DNA of 64,000 nt from Pontibacter aydingkolensis (GTDB lineage Bacteria; Bacteroidota; Bacteroidia; Cytophagales; Hymenobacteraceae), in NCBI RefSeq assembly GCF_019443125.1, contig NZ_JAHYXK010000001.1, positions 323,608 to 387,607 of the forward strand, given 5' to 3'. A program made the position numbers and the translations under genes. Below the pieces are notes generated by a model. The model was given only the letters and a program-made list of their open reading frames with translations, ran no database searches and was not told the origin of the DNA. Below, piece by piece: positions 1-11,246 of the stretch (position 1 is its first letter; each line of letters starts with the position of its first letter).

Positions 1-696
1 GAGCACCTCAAAAATACCCTGGTGTATGCTAAGTATAGAGATATCAAATGTGCCGCCACCTAAGTCATACACGGCTACTGTTTTTTCCTCTGCAGGATCA
101 ATGCCGATGCCGTAGGCTAGTGCAGCTGCTGTTGGCTCGTTTACAATACGCAACACCTCTAAGCCTGCTAATTTACCGGCATCGCGCGTTGCCTGGCGCT
201 GTGAATCATTAAAGTATGCCGGCACGGTAATTACTGCTCTATTAACAGGCGTTTTAAGCGAGTGCTCAGCACGTTCGCGCAGTTCTTTCAGTATCTCTGC
301 AGATAGCTTTATCGGAGAATAAAATCTATCCTGCACCCGTACTTTTACAAGTCCTTCGCTGTTATCATCAATAATCTTATAACCGAAATAATTTTTATGC
401 TCACCAAGGTCTTTATAAGATTTACCAAGAAGGCGCTTAACAGAATAAATGGTATTTGCCGGGTCTGTGGTGAGATAGTCTTTTGCTAAAGTACCTACTA
501 TTGTCTCGCCATTTGCTGCGAAGTGCACCACCGATGGAACAATAGTGCCCTGGCCTTGGTCATTTATCGCGATGGGTTTTCTATCTTCAGGATGGATGTA
601 GGCCACTAAACTATTCGTTGTGCCCAGATCTATACCTACAATTACTTCTTCTTGCTGTATGGAACCCGTTGAAAGGTTTATTGCAACTTTTGCCAT
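1..696 (-). CDS. hscA: HscA-type Hsp70 chaperone (N-terminal part)
   Basis: Hsp70-family ATPase; only the first 232 residues lie in the window and the C-terminus is beyond position 1. The nucleotide-binding domain shows the phosphate-1 motif GIDLGTTNS at residues 21-29 and the phosphate-2 motif [10 protein letters not shown] near residue 211. The roughly 20-residue lead before GIDLGTTNS and the [11 protein letters not shown] stretch resemble HscA, which serves iron-sulfur cluster assembly with IscU, more than DnaK, which starts almost directly at this motif. The ATG at 696 is the natural start. A plain DnaK paralogue remains possible. No isc/suf gene is visible, so the Fe-S role rests on sequence resemblance. 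Confidence 0.75.
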   Translation of the reverse strand, partial: MAKVAINLSTGSIQQEEVIVGIDLGTTNSLVAYIHPEDRKPIAINDQGQGTIVPSVVHFAANGETIVGTLAKDYLTTDPANTIYSVKRLLGKSYKDLGEHKNYFGYKIIDDNSEGLVKVRVQDRFYSPIKLSAEILKELRERAEHSLKTPVNRAVITVPAYFNDSQRQATRDAGKLAGLEVLRIVNEPTAAALAYGIGIDPAEEKTVAVYDLGGGTFDISILSIHQGIFEVL

Positions 697-746
697 AGTT
701 TCAGATTTACATGAGGCCTCTGTTTAAAGAACAGTGGCTCGCGGCA

Positions 747-754
747 CAAAGTTA
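747..754 (-). promoter_or_regulatory. candidate -7 box for hscA
   Basis: The minus strand reads TAACTTTG, matching the Bacteroidota -7 consensus TAnnTTTG, about 50 nt before the hscA ATG. No clear TTTG lies at the -33 distance, so the call rests on one element. Confidence 0.45.
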
Positions 755-821
755 CGAATAATTTAGGGAGGGATTGGCCTTGAGTTCAGAACTGCTAACC
801 TTGACTTATACTTACTGGCTA

Positions 822-1121
822 TTATTCCTTTTTCTTCGGCACCACAATAAACACATCTTCATTAGGACGCTTCATCAGGTATTTCTCCCGCGCAAATTTC
901 TCCAACAACTCAGGATTACCCATTAATTCCCGGCGATCTTTCTCTACCTCTGCCATCCTTTCCAGATAAAACTGTTTCTTTTCCTCCTCATCATGCAGTG
1001 TTCTCCTCATTTGGTACTGCGTAATAAAATCATTGGAATCGAAAAAAAGCATCCAAACCAGAAATAAAGCCGTGGTGATAAAATAATAATTGCGGAAAAA
1101 CTTTGGAATGCGCTTGATCAT
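822..1121 (-). CDS. DivIC/FtsB-like septum formation initiator family protein
   Basis: Small bitopic membrane protein of 99 residues: a short basic N-terminus, one membrane segment at about residues 11-27 (NYYFITTALFLVWMLFF) and a charged, helical region (about 35-65) that should form a coiled coil. This is the architecture of FtsB/DivIC proteins, which bridge FtsL and FtsQ/DivIB in the division complex. Its position directly downstream of enolase matches the eno-ftsB pairing seen in many bacteria. It ends in a lysine cluster. Family assignment is good; whether it behaves as FtsB or DivIC cannot be told from the sequence. Confidence 0.8.
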   Translation of the reverse strand: MIKRIPKFFRNYYFITTALFLVWMLFFDSNDFITQYQMRRTLHDEEEKKQFYLERMAEVEKDRRELMGNPELLEKFAREKYLMKRPNEDVFIVVPKKKE

Positions 1122-1144
1122 GGCCTGAAAGTATAAGGGTGCTT

Positions 1145-1190
1145 ATACAAAAATAAGGCTGTGAGTTATAAAACCCACAGCCTTAGCTAT
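1145..1190 (-). terminator. intrinsic terminator after eno
   Basis: Inverted repeat with 9-bp arms (1155-1163 and 1176-1184, AAGGCTGTG/CACAGCCTT), followed on the minus strand by a T-rich run. It lies between the eno stop and the DivIC-like gene and should end most eno transcripts. Confidence 0.7.
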
Positions 1191-1212
1191 AAATATTTTT
1201 GAGATCGGTAAA

Positions 1213-2490
<1,278 letters not shown>

Positions 2491-2512
2491 TTAATTGTTT
2501 TTAACTATAGTT

Positions 2513-3625
2513 TTACTTGTTTTTATATTGTTCTAACAGAGCCACGAAATCATCAAACAGATAAGTTGAGTCGTGTGGACCCGGCGATGACTCCGGATGG
2601 TATTGCACAGAGAACGCCGGCTTGGTTTTCATTCGAATACCCTCAATGGTATTATCATTCAAGTTAATATGCGTTACCTCTACATCAGGGTGATTCTTTA
2701 GCTGCTCCGCATCTACAACAAAACCATGGTTCTGACTGGTGATTTCACTTCTTCCTGTCAGCAAATTTTTTACAGGATGATTTAAGCCACGATGACCATT
2801 ATGCATCTTGTAAGTTGCAATACCATTGGCCTGAGCCAGCATCTGGTGGCCCATACAAATACCAAACATTGGTTTATGTTTATCCAATATCTGCTTAACA
2901 CTTTCAATAGCCATAGTTGTTGCTGCCGGATCTCCCGGACCATTAGATATAAAATATCCATCGGGGTTCCACTTTTCCATTTCTTCAAATGGGGTATTAT
3001 ACGGGAACACTTTTACTTCACAACCTCTCGCAACCAGGTTATTCAAACTATTGCGCTTAACACCAAGATCCAAAACAGCTACTTTATACTTTACATCCTC
3101 TGGAGTATTTTCGTAGGCTTGAGGAGTACTAACATGAGAAGCTAGTTCTAAACCTGCCATAGAAGGCACTTCCGAAAGCCTCTTACGCAACTCCTCCACA
3201 TCAGTTATTTCAGAAGAGACAATTGCATTCATTGCACCCTTATCACGTATGTGTCGCACAAGAGCTCTTGTGTCAATTTCACAGATACCAACTATTCCAG
3301 CTTTCTCAAAATATTCCTGCAAAGAGCCTTCTGCTGTTTTTCTTGAAAAATAATGTGAAAAATCCTTACAAACCAATCCGCTGATCTGTACCCTGTCTGA
3401 CTCAACTTCTTGATGTTGTACACCATAGTTGCCAACATGAGAAACAGTATTTACTACTAATTGCCCATAATAAGAAGGGTCTGTAAAAATTTCCTGGTAA
3501 CCAGTCATGCCTGTGTTAAAGCAAAGCTCACCACCAGACGTACCGATACGACCAAGGCTCTTACCTTGGAAAATTGTGCCATCTTCTAAAAGAAGTATAG
3601 CTTCAGTTGAAATGTGCTTTTTCAT
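2513..3625 (-). CDS. carA: carbamoyl-phosphate synthase small subunit
   Basis: Glutamine amidotransferase subunit that releases ammonia from glutamine for carbamoyl phosphate synthesis (pyrimidines and arginine). The N-terminal CPSase_sm domain is followed by a class I amidotransferase domain with the nucleophile in FGICMGHQM and the catalytic His-Glu pair in QYHPESSPGPHD. I take the ATG at 3625 (MKKHISTEA); an ATG at 3634 and a TTG at 3643 are in frame but overlap a -7 box and the preceding terminator tail. The partner carB is not in this window. The gene sits between rplQ and eno. Confidence 0.95.
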   Translation of the reverse strand: MKKHISTEAILLLEDGTIFQGKSLGRIGTSGGELCFNTGMTGYQEIFTDPSYYGQLVVNTVSHVGNYGVQHQEVESDRVQISGLVCKDFSHYFSRKTAEGSLQEYFEKAGIVGICEIDTRALVRHIRDKGAMNAIVSSEITDVEELRKRLSEVPSMAGLELASHVSTPQAYENTPEDVKYKVAVLDLGVKRNSLNNLVARGCEVKVFPYNTPFEEMEKWNPDGYFISNGPGDPAATTMAIESVKQILDKHKPMFGICMGHQMLAQANGIATYKMHNGHRGLNHPVKNLLTGRSEITSQNHGFVVDAEQLKNHPDVEVTHINLNDNTIEGIRMKTKPAFSVQYHPESSPGPHDSTYLFDDFVALLEQYKNK

Positions 3626-3640
3626 TGGTAACATTTGATA

Positions 3641-3648
3641 CAAAAATA
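3641..3648 (-). promoter_or_regulatory. possible -7 box for carA
   Basis: TATTTTTG on the minus strand fits TAnnTTTG and lies 16 nt before the ATG at 3625. It is also part of the T-rich tail of the rplQ terminator, so the match may be accidental; no -33 box is evident. Confidence 0.3.
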
Positions 3649-3681
3649 AAAAAGGGACACGACTAACGTCATGTCCCTTTT
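3645..3681 (-). terminator. intrinsic terminator after rplQ
   Basis: Arms 3651-3663 and 3668-3680 pair over 13 bp with one wobble (GGGACATGAC/GTCGTGTCCC on the minus strand) around a 4-nt loop, followed by a long T-rich run. It closes the alpha ribosomal operon before carA. Confidence 0.85.
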
Positions 3682-3701
3682 AAAATATTTAAAAGCAAAG
3701 C

Positions 3702-4208
3702 TTATTCAGCATCTTTCGCCTCATCTTTAGCGTCCATAGCAGCAGCTTTAGTTTCAGGAGCAGAAGCCTCATCTTTCTTCTTTGCAGAAGAACGACGACG
3801 AGTTTTCTTAGCACCTGTTGCAGCTGTTCCTGCTGTAGTCAGCATATCCTCGTTGTAGTCTACCAGCTCAATAACACACATTTCTGCGTTGTCACCTAGT
3901 CTGTAACCAGTTTTAAGGATGCGTGTGTAACCACCTGGTCTTGCAGCGATTTTAGCAGATACTTCATCAAAAAGCTCCTTCACAGACTCTTTGTTCTGTA
4001 AGTAAGCGAAGATTGTTCTTCTTGAGTGAGTTGTATCGTTTTTAGATTTAGTTAACAAAGGCTCAACATACTTGCGTAACGCTTTAGCTTTTGCAACTGT
4101 AGTAGAAAGACGCTTGTGTAAAATTAAAGACGATGCCATGTTTGAAAGCATTGCCTTGCGGTGCGAAGCAGTTCTTCCTAAGTGATTTATTTTTTTACCG
4201 TGTCTCAT
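3702..4208 (-). CDS. rplQ: 50S ribosomal protein L17
   Basis: Large-subunit protein lining the exit-tunnel region. The N-terminal 115 or so residues are a normal L17 ([13 protein letters not shown] start, [12 protein letters not shown]). The protein is 168 residues against about 127 in E. coli; the extra 45-50 residues form a low-complexity tail, first basic ([12 protein letters not shown]) and then Ala/Glu/Asp/Lys-rich. It is the last gene of the alpha operon, 70 nt after rpoA, and is followed by a strong terminator. Confidence 0.96.
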   Translation of the reverse strand: MRHGKKINHLGRTASHRKAMLSNMASSLILHKRLSTTVAKAKALRKYVEPLLTKSKNDTTHSRRTIFAYLQNKESVKELFDEVSAKIAARPGGYTRILKTGYRLGDNAEMCVIELVDYNEDMLTTAGTAATGAKKTRRRSSAKKKDEASAPETKAAAMDAKDEAKDAE

Positions 4209-4278
4209 TATATTGAATTGTGCACGGGCATACCGTCGATCAACCTACTCAGGGATCGGGAATTATGCCGTAAATTAA

Positions 4279-5268
4279 TTATTCTTCTTCTAATTTATAC
4301 TTAGAAAGGTCCATACCGAAGGTTAACCCCTTCTCCTGAACTAAGTTTTCTAACTCAGTCAATGACTTCTTACCGAAGTTTCTGAACTTCATCATGTCAG
4401 AAATATCTAACTGTACTAAGTCGCCAAGTGTTTTAATGTCGGCAGCTTTCAAACAGTTATATGCTCTAACAGAAAGGTCCATATCCTGTAATGAAGTCTT
4501 AAGAACCTTACGCATGTGAAGCATTTCTTCATCAACGGCCTCCTCTTCTTCAGGCTTAGCAGTCTCAAACGTCATAGTGTTGTCGGAGAACAGCATAAAA
4601 TGCTGAATAAGAATATTAGCCGCACCTTTCAATGCATCTTCAGGATGAATTGATCCGTCAGTCTGAATATCAAGTATAAGTTTTTCGTAGTCAGTTTTCT
4701 GCTCTACACGTGTATTTTCTACACTAAACTTAACATTCTTGATCGGAGTAAAAATAGCATCGATAGAGATAAGGCCAAACACCTGATCTTGAGTTTTGTT
4801 TTCATCAGCAGGTACGTAACCACGGCCCTTCTGTACGGTCAACTCAACTTCTAATGTTATATTCTTATCTAAATGACAGATTACAAGCTCTGGGTTCAAC
4901 ACCTCAAAAGAAGTAGTGAACTTATTGATATCACCGGCAGTGAATGTATCCTGACCGCTGATTGTAACTGTTATTTTGTCATCAATAACCTCGCTCGTTT
5001 TCTTAAAGCGAACCATTTTCAGGTTAAGAATTATATCAGATACATCCTCAACCACGCCTTCAACAGACGAAAATTCGTGCAATACACTAGGAATACGTAT
5101 GCTGGAAATTGCATATCCTTCAAGAGAAGAAAGCAAAATTCTGCGTAACGCATTTCCAATGGTTACACCGTAACCTTTTTCAAGCGGCTTGAATTCAAAT
5201 AAACCATGAAAGTCGTCGGCTTTTTCCATTACAACTTTCTCTGGCATTTGAAATGCTAATATTGACAT
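4279..5268 (-). CDS. rpoA: RNA polymerase alpha subunit
   Basis: Assembly platform of RNA polymerase, 329 residues. The N-terminal dimerisation domain includes [20 protein letters not shown]; the C-terminal domain, which contacts DNA and activators, has the helix-hairpin-helix segment around [16 protein letters not shown]. The ATG at 5268 ([12 protein letters not shown]) is chosen because the open frame further upstream would run into rpsD and has no family similarity. It belongs to the alpha operon rpsM-rpsK-rpsD-rpoA-rplQ. Confidence 0.97.
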   Translation of the reverse strand: MSILAFQMPEKVVMEKADDFHGLFEFKPLEKGYGVTIGNALRRILLSSLEGYAISSIRIPSVLHEFSSVEGVVEDVSDIILNLKMVRFKKTSEVIDDKITVTISGQDTFTAGDINKFTTSFEVLNPELVICHLDKNITLEVELTVQKGRGYVPADENKTQDQVFGLISIDAIFTPIKNVKFSVENTRVEQKTDYEKLILDIQTDGSIHPEDALKGAANILIQHFMLFSDNTMTFETAKPEEEEAVDEEMLHMRKVLKTSLQDMDLSVRAYNCLKAADIKTLGDLVQLDISDMMKFRNFGKKSLTELENLVQEKGLTFGMDLSKYKLEEE

Positions 5269-5305
5269 ACTTGCAGTGTTAAAGGTTAAAAATTGATTAC
5301 GCTGA

Positions 5306-5911
5306 TTACTTAGAGTAAAGCTCGACGATAAGCTGCTCCTGAATTTTCTCAGGGATTTGCTCACGATCTGGAGTAGCTACTAGCTTACCAACCATCTCTG
5401 CTGCGTTCCACTCTAACCAGTTAAATGAACGTGCGTTACGTACAGTTAAGCTAGTTGTAATAGCCTCAAGAGATTTTGACTTCTCTCTTACAGCTATAGC
5501 ATCACCAACCTTTAAGCTATAAGATGGAATATTTACCACCTCGCCATTAACAGTAATATGTTTATGAAGAACTAACTGACGAGCAGCTCTTCTGGTAGGA
5601 GCAATACCTAAACGATAAACTGTATTGTCCAATCTAGATTCAAGAAGGATCAATAAGTTCTCACCAGTAACACCGCCTTTTCTATGAGCTTTCTCGAAAA
5701 GATTAGCAAATTGTTTTTCCAGAACACCGTAAATATATTTAGCCTTCTGTTTTTCTGCTAACTGAATAGCATATTCAGACTGCTTTTTACGACGGCCACG
5801 ACCGTGCATTCCAGGAGGATATGCTTTCTTTTTTAATGCTTTGCTTGGGCCAAAAATCTCTTCGTTAAACTTTCTTGAGATCTTGCTTTTAGGACCAGTA
5901 TATCTTGCCAT
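5306..5911 (-). CDS. rpsD: 30S ribosomal protein S4
   Basis: Primary 16S rRNA-binding protein, 201 residues, usual length. It starts [15 protein letters not shown] and carries an S4 RNA-binding domain in the middle ([21 protein letters not shown]). No Cys4 zinc knuckle is present at the N-terminus, so it is the zinc-free form. In many bacteria S4 represses the alpha operon by binding its leader; no leader structure was identified here. Confidence 0.97.
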   Translation of the reverse strand: MARYTGPKSKISRKFNEEIFGPSKALKKKAYPPGMHGRGRRKKQSEYAIQLAEKQKAKYIYGVLEKQFANLFEKAHRKGGVTGENLLILLESRLDNTVYRLGIAPTRRAARQLVLHKHITVNGEVVNIPSYSLKVGDAIAVREKSKSLEAITTSLTVRNARSFNWLEWNAAEMVGKLVATPDREQIPEKIQEQLIVELYSK

Positions 5912-5933
5912 TTTATTTAATCTACTTTAAAAA

Positions 5934-6326
5934 TTAAACTCTTCTGCGTTTAGGAGGACGGCATCCGTTGTGAGGAAGTGGAGTAACGTCTTTTATAGAT
6001 GTTACTTCGATTCCTGAATTCTGTACAGTACGGATGGCGGACTCTCTACCTGCACCAGGGCCTTTAACAAAAACTTCAGCTTTACGCATACCTAGGTCGT
6101 AAGCAACCTTGGCGCAATCTGAAGCTGCCATTTGTGCAGCGTAAGGAGTGTTCTTTTTAGAACCTTTGAAACCCATTTTACCGGCAGAAGCCCAAGATAT
6201 AACTTGTCCTGCGTTGTTGGTTACAGATATAATAATATTGTTGAAAGAAGCTTTAATGTGTACTTGGCCAACTGATTCAACAATTACGACACGCTTTTTA
6301 GCTTTATCTTTTCTTTTCTGAGCCAT
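5934..6326 (-). CDS. rpsK: 30S ribosomal protein S11
   Basis: Platform protein of the small subunit that contacts the mRNA exit region, 130 residues, normal length. It ends in the conserved [15 protein letters not shown] segment, and the [11 protein letters not shown] motif is intact. Gaps of 22 nt to rpsD and 9 nt to rpsM indicate one alpha-operon transcript. Confidence 0.97.
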   Translation of the reverse strand: MAQKRKDKAKKRVVIVESVGQVHIKASFNNIIISVTNNAGQVISWASAGKMGFKGSKKNTPYAAQMAASDCAKVAYDLGMRKAEVFVKGPGAGRESAIRTVQNSGIEVTSIKDVTPLPHNGCRPPKRRRV

Positions 6327-6335
6327 GATTAATGA

Positions 6336-6713
6336 TTATTTAGAAGCTTTCTTCTTGTTTGCAACTGTCTTACGCTTACCTTTTCTGGTGCGTGAGTTGT
6401 TCTTGGTACGCTGTCCACGAACAGGCAGACCTTTACGGTGTCTTAAACCACGGTAGCAACCAATGTCAAGAAGACGCTTGATATGTAACTGCACTTCAGA
6501 TCTTAAAACACCTTCTGTTTTGTGATCTGATGCAATGACATTTCTAATTTCATTAGCTTCATCTTCAGTCCAGTCTTTAACCTTTTTGTCAAGATCCACC
6601 CCGGCCTTTTGTAAGATAGTTTGAGACAGATTACGACCAATACCGTAAATGTACGTTAATGCGATCTCGCCTCTTTTGTTATCCGGAATATCTACTCCTG
6701 CTATTCTAGCCAT
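6336..6713 (-). CDS. rpsM: 30S ribosomal protein S13
   Basis: Head protein of the small subunit that contacts tRNA and bridges to the large subunit, 125 residues. It starts [16 protein letters not shown], followed by the helix-turn-helix-like YIYGIGR region and a basic C-terminal tail ([15 protein letters not shown]) that reaches toward the decoding site. It lies 9 nt after the rpmJ stop in transcription order. Confidence 0.97.
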   Translation of the reverse strand: MARIAGVDIPDNKRGEIALTYIYGIGRNLSQTILQKAGVDLDKKVKDWTEDEANEIRNVIASDHKTEGVLRSEVQLHIKRLLDIGCYRGLRHRKGLPVRGQRTKNNSRTRKGKRKTVANKKKASK

Positions 6714-6722
6714 AATTGATAA

Positions 6723-6839
6723 TTATCCTTGTCTTTGTTTATATCTTGGATTTTTTTTGTTGATAACATAAAGCTTCCCCTTACGGCGGATAACTTTACA
6801 CTCAGCACTTCTCTTTTTTACTGATGCTTTAACTTTCAT
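6723..6839 (-). CDS. rpmJ: 50S ribosomal protein L36, zinc-free form
   Basis: A 38-residue protein starting [15 protein letters not shown] and ending NPRYKQRQG, between infA and rpsM as in many bacteria. Canonical L36 binds zinc through three cysteines and a histidine; here only the cysteine at residue 14 remains, the others being replaced by Ser, Asn and Tyr. It is therefore the C-minus type that cannot form the ribbon. Its length and both ends are otherwise typical. Confidence 0.93.
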   Translation of the reverse strand: MKVKASVKKRSAECKVIRRKGKLYVINKKNPRYKQRQG

Positions 6840-6845
6840 TGTAAT

Positions 6846-7064
6846 TTATTTATATCGATAAACAATTCTACCTTTAGTTAAATCATAAGGTGACATCTCT
6901 AACTTGACTTTGTCTCCTGGAAGAATTTTGATGTAGTGCATTCTCATTTTTCCAGAAATGTGAGCTATAACCTGATGACCGTTTTCAAGCTCCACACGGA
7001 ACATTGCGTTTGATAAAGCTTCGATAATTGTTCCGTCCTGCTCTATAGATGACTGTTTCGCCAT
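6846..7064 (-). CDS. infA: translation initiation factor IF-1
   Basis: OB-fold factor that binds the ribosomal A site during initiation, 72 residues, standard length. It starts [13 protein letters not shown] and contains HVSGKMR-like [13 protein letters not shown] and the ending GRIVYRYK. Its ATG directly abuts the map stop codon, so the two are co-transcribed and probably translationally coupled. Confidence 0.97.
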   Translation of the reverse strand: MAKQSSIEQDGTIIEALSNAMFRVELENGHQVIAHISGKMRMHYIKILPGDKVKLEMSPYDLTKGRIVYRYK

Positions 7065-7838
7065 TTATTGTTGTTTAGCTTGTTTTATATATTCAAAACT
7101 TGTTAAAATCTCTGCCTTATCTTTCCTTACAACTACTGTATGTTCAAAATGCGCAGAGGGTTTATTATCTCTTGTTCGTATTGTCCAGCCATCGTCTTCT
7201 TGTACAATGTTACGTGTTCCAAGATTGATCATCGGCTCAATGGCAATAACTAAACCATTTTGTAATTTAATTCCTTGTCCTCTTCGGCCGTAGTTAGGAA
7301 CCTCAGGAGACTCATGTAAGTTCCTTCCGAGACCATGTCCAACAAGTTCACGCACAACACCATAGCCATTACTTTCGGCATGCTGTTGTACGGAGTGGCT
7401 AATGTCACCCAATCTGGATCCAACAGTTGCATGTTCAATCCCCTTGTAAAGGGACTCCTCTGTAACTGTCAATAATTTAAGTATATCATCACTTACATTT
7501 CCAACTGCATGGGTGTAAGCACAGTCACTATGAAATCCTTTGTAAAACACACCACAATCAACAGAGATTATATCTCCATCTCTTAAAATGTAATCACTAG
7601 GCATTCCATGAACTACAGTTGAATTAACCGAGATACATAAACTAAAAGGAAACCCGTTATAGTTTTTAAAAGAAGGTTTCGCATTATGGTCAAGTATAAA
7701 CTCTTCCGCCCGCTTGTCCAACTCAACAGTTGATATACCTTCTTTTACAAGAACAGCTATTTCGCCATGTGCTTTACTTAATATTAAAGCACTCTGGCGA
7801 ATTAGCTCAATTTCTTCTTCTGTTTTATAAAATATCAT
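7065..7838 (-). CDS. map: type I methionine aminopeptidase
   Basis: Removes initiator methionine from nascent proteins in the cytoplasm. The 257-residue pita-bread enzyme keeps all five metal ligands: two Asp in SVDCGVFYKGFHSDCAYTH, the His in VGHGLGRNLHESP, and Glu in AIEPMINLG and HFEHTVVV. No N-terminal zinc-finger extension is present. It follows secY with a 3-nt gap; the adk gene that often stands between secY and map is absent. Confidence 0.97.
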   Translation of the reverse strand: MIFYKTEEEIELIRQSALILSKAHGEIAVLVKEGISTVELDKRAEEFILDHNAKPSFKNYNGFPFSLCISVNSTVVHGMPSDYILRDGDIISVDCGVFYKGFHSDCAYTHAVGNVSDDILKLLTVTEESLYKGIEHATVGSRLGDISHSVQQHAESNGYGVVRELVGHGLGRNLHESPEVPNYGRRGQGIKLQNGLVIAIEPMINLGTRNIVQEDDGWTIRTRDNKPSAHFEHTVVVRKDKAEILTSFEYIKQAKQQ

Positions 7839-7841
7839 CTA

Positions 7842-9158
7842 TTAAGATACCATGGCTATGTTCTCTGTTCTGCCTCTAAGCTTTCCAGATTTCATCATAC
7901 CATCGTAATGTCTCATTAATAAATAACTCTCTATCTGTTGTAATGTGTCAAGTACTACACCAACCATAATTATAAGTGATGTACCTCCAAAGAACTGAGA
8001 GAATTCTCTCGTAACACCTAACAGCATTGCAATTGAAGGGAAAATAGCCACAAGTGCAAGATAGATAGCACCTGGTAGAGTTATTCTGGTTAAAATTGCA
8101 TCAATGTATTCAGAAGTTGCACGACCTGGCTTTACACCAGGGATAAACCCGCCACTTCGTTTTAAATCATCAGCTATCTGGTTTGGATTAACACTGATTG
8201 CAGTATAAAAGTAGGTGAATAACAAAATCATTACACCAAATACCAGGTTATACTGCCAGGAAGTGAAATCCGAAAAGGTAGCTCCGATATAATTAGCAGT
8301 ATCATTTGAATCGGCCCAGATTGATGCGATCATTGAAGGCAAAAACATAAGGGACTGTGCAAAGATAATTGGCATTACACCTGCTGCATTTACTTTTAAT
8401 GGTATGAACTGACGCTGTCCGCTATACAATGCATTACCGCCAACTTGTTTAGCATATTGCACAGGTATCCTCCTAATAGCTTGAGTAAGCATTACTACTG
8501 ACATTACTACGAAGAACAATACAATGATTTCGAACAGGAATAATAAAGCGCCGTTGAGTTGCTTTGATAGACCTTCAGCAAGTATTGCACCTGGGAACCG
8601 TGATATAATACCGATCATGATCAGCATGGATATACCATTACCAATGCCCTTGTCAGTAATCTTCTCACCTAACCACATACAGAAAATAGTACCTGATGTA
8701 AGTACGATCATCGATGTGATAGTGAACAGAGTAGTATTGATTGCAATTGCCTCAGAATTAATTGTGGCAACGAAGCCAACAGCCTGGGCAAGCGTAATAA
8801 TGATAGTAAGAACTCGGGTGATTTGGTTGATTTTCTTTCTACCTGATTCACCCTCCTTCTGCATCTTTTGGAAGTATGGTACAGCAATAGTTAACAACTG
8901 CAAAACGATGGATGCAGATATATAAGGCATAATGCCTAATGCAAAAATAGATGCATTACTAAAAGCACCACCTAAAAAAGTATCTAACAAACCAAATAGT
9001 CCTTCAGTATTAGCTTGAAGCTTGCTAGGATCAATGCCAGGAAGAACTACAAAAGAACCAAGTCTAAATATGGCTATAAAACCAAGAGTATTCAAAATTC
9101 TTACTCTTAGGTCATCAATAGCCCAAATGTTCTTAATAGTTGTTAAAAACTTCTTCAT
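7842..9158 (-). CDS. secY: preprotein translocase subunit SecY
   Basis: Channel-forming subunit of the Sec translocon in the inner membrane, 438 residues with about ten hydrophobic segments. The plug region (GLFGLLDTFLGGAFSNASIFALGIMP, read across residues 50-75) and the cytoplasmic loop GVKPGRATSEYID are recognisable. Its usual partner secE lies in the same window next to nusG. It is the last spc-operon gene before map and infA and follows rplO by 5 nt. Confidence 0.97.
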   Translation of the reverse strand: MKKFLTTIKNIWAIDDLRVRILNTLGFIAIFRLGSFVVLPGIDPSKLQANTEGLFGLLDTFLGGAFSNASIFALGIMPYISASIVLQLLTIAVPYFQKMQKEGESGRKKINQITRVLTIIITLAQAVGFVATINSEAIAINTTLFTITSMIVLTSGTIFCMWLGEKITDKGIGNGISMLIMIGIISRFPGAILAEGLSKQLNGALLFLFEIIVLFFVVMSVVMLTQAIRRIPVQYAKQVGGNALYSGQRQFIPLKVNAAGVMPIIFAQSLMFLPSMIASIWADSNDTANYIGATFSDFTSWQYNLVFGVMILLFTYFYTAISVNPNQIADDLKRSGGFIPGVKPGRATSEYIDAILTRITLPGAIYLALVAIFPSIAMLLGVTREFSQFFGGTSLIIMVGVVLDTLQQIESYLLMRHYDGMMKSGKLRGRTENIAMVS

Positions 9159-9163
9159 ATCTA

Positions 9164-9610
9164 CTAAATCGCAACTGTTTTTCCGCCTGCTTTTTCAATT
9201 GACTCAGTAGCTGACTGAGAAAATGCGTGTGCATGTATTTCTACACCTTTGCTGATCTCACCTCTACCAAGAACTTTAACCTTATCATTTTTTGAAACTA
9301 AGCCATGTGCTTTGAAAAAATCAAAGTTAAACACAGTTTCGTTAGTTGACTCAGCCAATGATTGAATTACATCCAGGTTGATAGCTTTATACTCAACTCT
9401 GTTGATGTTTTTAAAGCCATACTTTGGCACACGTCTTTGAAGTGGCATCTGTCCACCTTCAAAACCTGATTTCTGTGAATAACCAGAACGTGATTTAGCA
9501 CCTTTATGACCTCTTGTAGATGTACCGCCTCTACCTGAACCAGTACCTCTACCTATCCTTTTGCGGGTCTTTATAGACCCTTCTGCAGGTTTTAAAGAGT
9601 TTAAATACAT
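9164..9610 (-). CDS. rplO: 50S ribosomal protein L15
   Basis: Late-assembly large-subunit protein, 148 residues. The N-terminal half is the extended Gly/Arg-rich arm (RIGRGTGSGRGGTSTRGHKG) that threads into 23S rRNA; the C-terminal globular part contains KVLGRGEISKGVEIHAHAFS. It starts 1 nt after the rpmD stop and belongs to the spc operon. Confidence 0.97.
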   Translation of the reverse strand: MYLNSLKPAEGSIKTRKRIGRGTGSGRGGTSTRGHKGAKSRSGYSQKSGFEGGQMPLQRRVPKYGFKNINRVEYKAINLDVIQSLAESTNETVFNFDFFKAHGLVSKNDKVKVLGRGEISKGVEIHAHAFSQSATESIEKAGGKTVAI

Positions 9611-9611
9611 T

Positions 9612-9791
9612 TTAAATATCTTTTACTTCTACTAAGTTATGAACCTTGTTTACCATACCAGCAATCTGAGGTGTTAATTCAACAGTTACTGATTTACTGA
9701 TCTTACCTAGCCCTAAAGCTTTGATTGTAAGCTTCTGGTTTTTAGGTCTGTCAATAATGCTCTTGATTTGTGTGATAGTAACCTTAGCCAT
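9612..9791 (-). CDS. rpmD: 50S ribosomal protein L30
   Basis: A 59-residue protein read on the minus strand: it starts MAKVTITQIKS and contains RPKNQKLTIKALGLGK, the standard L30 core. It sits between rpsE and rplO exactly where L30 is expected in the spc operon. Length is normal for bacterial L30. Confidence 0.95.
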   Translation of the reverse strand: MAKVTITQIKSIIDRPKNQKLTIKALGLGKISKSVTVELTPQIAGMVNKVHNLVEVKDI

Positions 9792-9796
9792 CTCAA

Positions 9797-10315
9797 TTAA
9801 CCGTTAAATACTTTCTGAAGATTTACACCTCTTTGCTGGGCTACAGCTAAAGGATCACGCATCTTAGACAATGCATCAAATGTTGCTTTAACCACGTTGT
9901 GCGGATTAGAAGATCCTTTTGACTTGCAAAGTACATCTTTAATTCCGGCACTCTCTAGTACAGCGCGCATAGCACCACCGGCAATTACACCAGTACCTGG
10001 CGCAGCTGGCTTAACTAAAACGAAACCGCCTGAGTACTTACCTTCCATTGAATGAGGTACAGTATTGTGGTAAACAGGAACCTTTACAAGATTCTTCTTA
10101 GCATCATCAATACCTTTTGCAATGGCATCAGTTACTTCATTAGCTTTTCCTAATCCATAACCCACAACACCGTTACCGTCACCTACTACTACGATGGCAG
10201 CAAAGCTAAACCTTCTACCACCTTTTACAACCTTGGCAACGCGATTAATAGCTACTACTTTCTCTTTTAATTCGATTTCGCTAGCTTTTACACTACGTAT
10301 ATTGTTCTTCAACAT
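9797..10315 (-). CDS. rpsE: 30S ribosomal protein S5
   Basis: Small-subunit protein at the mRNA entry site, involved in accuracy and helicase activity, 172 residues. The double-stranded RNA-binding-like N-domain ([21 protein letters not shown]) and the C-terminal [19 protein letters not shown] segment are intact. It lies between rplR and rpmD in spc order with gaps of 5 nt. Confidence 0.97.
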   Translation of the reverse strand: MLKNNIRSVKASEIELKEKVVAINRVAKVVKGGRRFSFAAIVVVGDGNGVVGYGLGKANEVTDAIAKGIDDAKKNLVKVPVYHNTVPHSMEGKYSGGFVLVKPAAPGTGVIAGGAMRAVLESAGIKDVLCKSKGSSNPHNVVKATFDALSKMRDPLAVAQQRGVNLQKVFNG

Positions 10316-10320
10316 AACTT

Positions 10321-10668
10321 TTAGAATTTAAGGCCAGCTTCACGAGCGCCTTCTGCCAATGATTTAACTTTACCGTGGTATAGGTAACCTGAGCGATCGA
10401 ACACTACCTGAGTAATACCTTTCTCAAGGGCTTTGGCAGCTATTTCTTTTCCAACTTTGTTAGAAGTCTCAACGTTCGCTTTAGCATCATCAATTTTAGC
10501 TGAAGAGGCAGCTACTATTGTTTTACCAGTAGTATCATCTATTATCTGTGCATAGATAGCTTTATTGCTTCTAAACACAGACAGTCTTGGTCTTGCAGCT
10601 GTACCAGAAATTTTATTTCTGATACTTCTCTTAATTCTAAGTCTTCTTGTTACTTTATTAGCAGACAT
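10321..10668 (-). CDS. rplR: 50S ribosomal protein L18
   Basis: 5S rRNA-binding protein, 115 residues. A basic N-terminal segment ([13 protein letters not shown]) leads into the conserved [16 protein letters not shown] core; the C-terminus GREAGLKF-like GAREAGLKF is standard. With L5, also present here, it anchors the 5S rRNA central protuberance. Confidence 0.97.
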   Translation of the reverse strand: MSANKVTRRLRIKRSIRNKISGTAARPRLSVFRSNKAIYAQIIDDTTGKTIVAASSAKIDDAKANVETSNKVGKEIAAKALEKGITQVVFDRSGYLYHGKVKSLAEGAREAGLKF

Positions 10669-10676
10669 GATGATGA

Positions 10677-11231
10677 TTATTTAGACGCTGTCTTACCAGC
10701 TTTTCTTCTGATTACTTCACCAACGAAACGGATACCTTTACCTTTGTAAGGTTCAACTTTACGCAGTGATCTGATTTTAGCAGCAACCTGACCTAACAGT
10801 TGCTTATCATTACTTTCCAAAGTAATTACCGGAGCCTTACCTTTCTCTGTAACTGCAGTCGCAGAAACTTCTGAAGGCATAGTCATGAAGATATTGTGTG
10901 AGTATCCCAGAGCTAATTCAAGAACATCTCCCTGAACAGTAGCTTTGTAACCTACACCTACAAGCTCAAGCTGCTCTTTATAGCCTTCACTTACACCTAC
11001 AACCATGTTGTTGATCAGTGATCTGTAAAGACCATGCATTGCTTTGTGACGCTTCTGTTCAGTAGGTCTTTCTACAATAATCTGGTTTTCTTCCTGCTTA
11101 ACAATGATATCTTTGTCAACTGCAGTACTTAAAGAACCTTTAGGTCCTTTAACTGTAACCACATTATCATTTGCGACACTAACTTCAATATTATTTGGCA
11201 GGCTGATTGGCAGTTTTCCTATACGTGACAT
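10677..11231 (-). CDS. rplF: 50S ribosomal protein L6
   Basis: Large-subunit protein near the factor-binding site, 184 residues with two duplicated L6 folds. It starts [12 protein letters not shown] and ends with the conserved PYKGKGIRF and [10 protein letters not shown]. It is the expected neighbour of rpsH and rplR in the spc operon, and nothing unusual is seen. Confidence 0.97.
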   Translation of the reverse strand: MSRIGKLPISLPNNIEVSVANDNVVTVKGPKGSLSTAVDKDIIVKQEENQIIVERPTEQKRHKAMHGLYRSLINNMVVGVSEGYKEQLELVGVGYKATVQGDVLELALGYSHNIFMTMPSEVSATAVTEKGKAPVITLESNDKQLLGQVAAKIRSLRKVEPYKGKGIRFVGEVIRRKAGKTASK

Positions 11232-11246
11232 AGTCCTATCCTCCTA

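Noticed and set aside
5269..5364. N-terminal extension of rpoA
   Set aside because: Overlaps the rpsD coding region and is not conserved; the ATG at 5268 fits the family.
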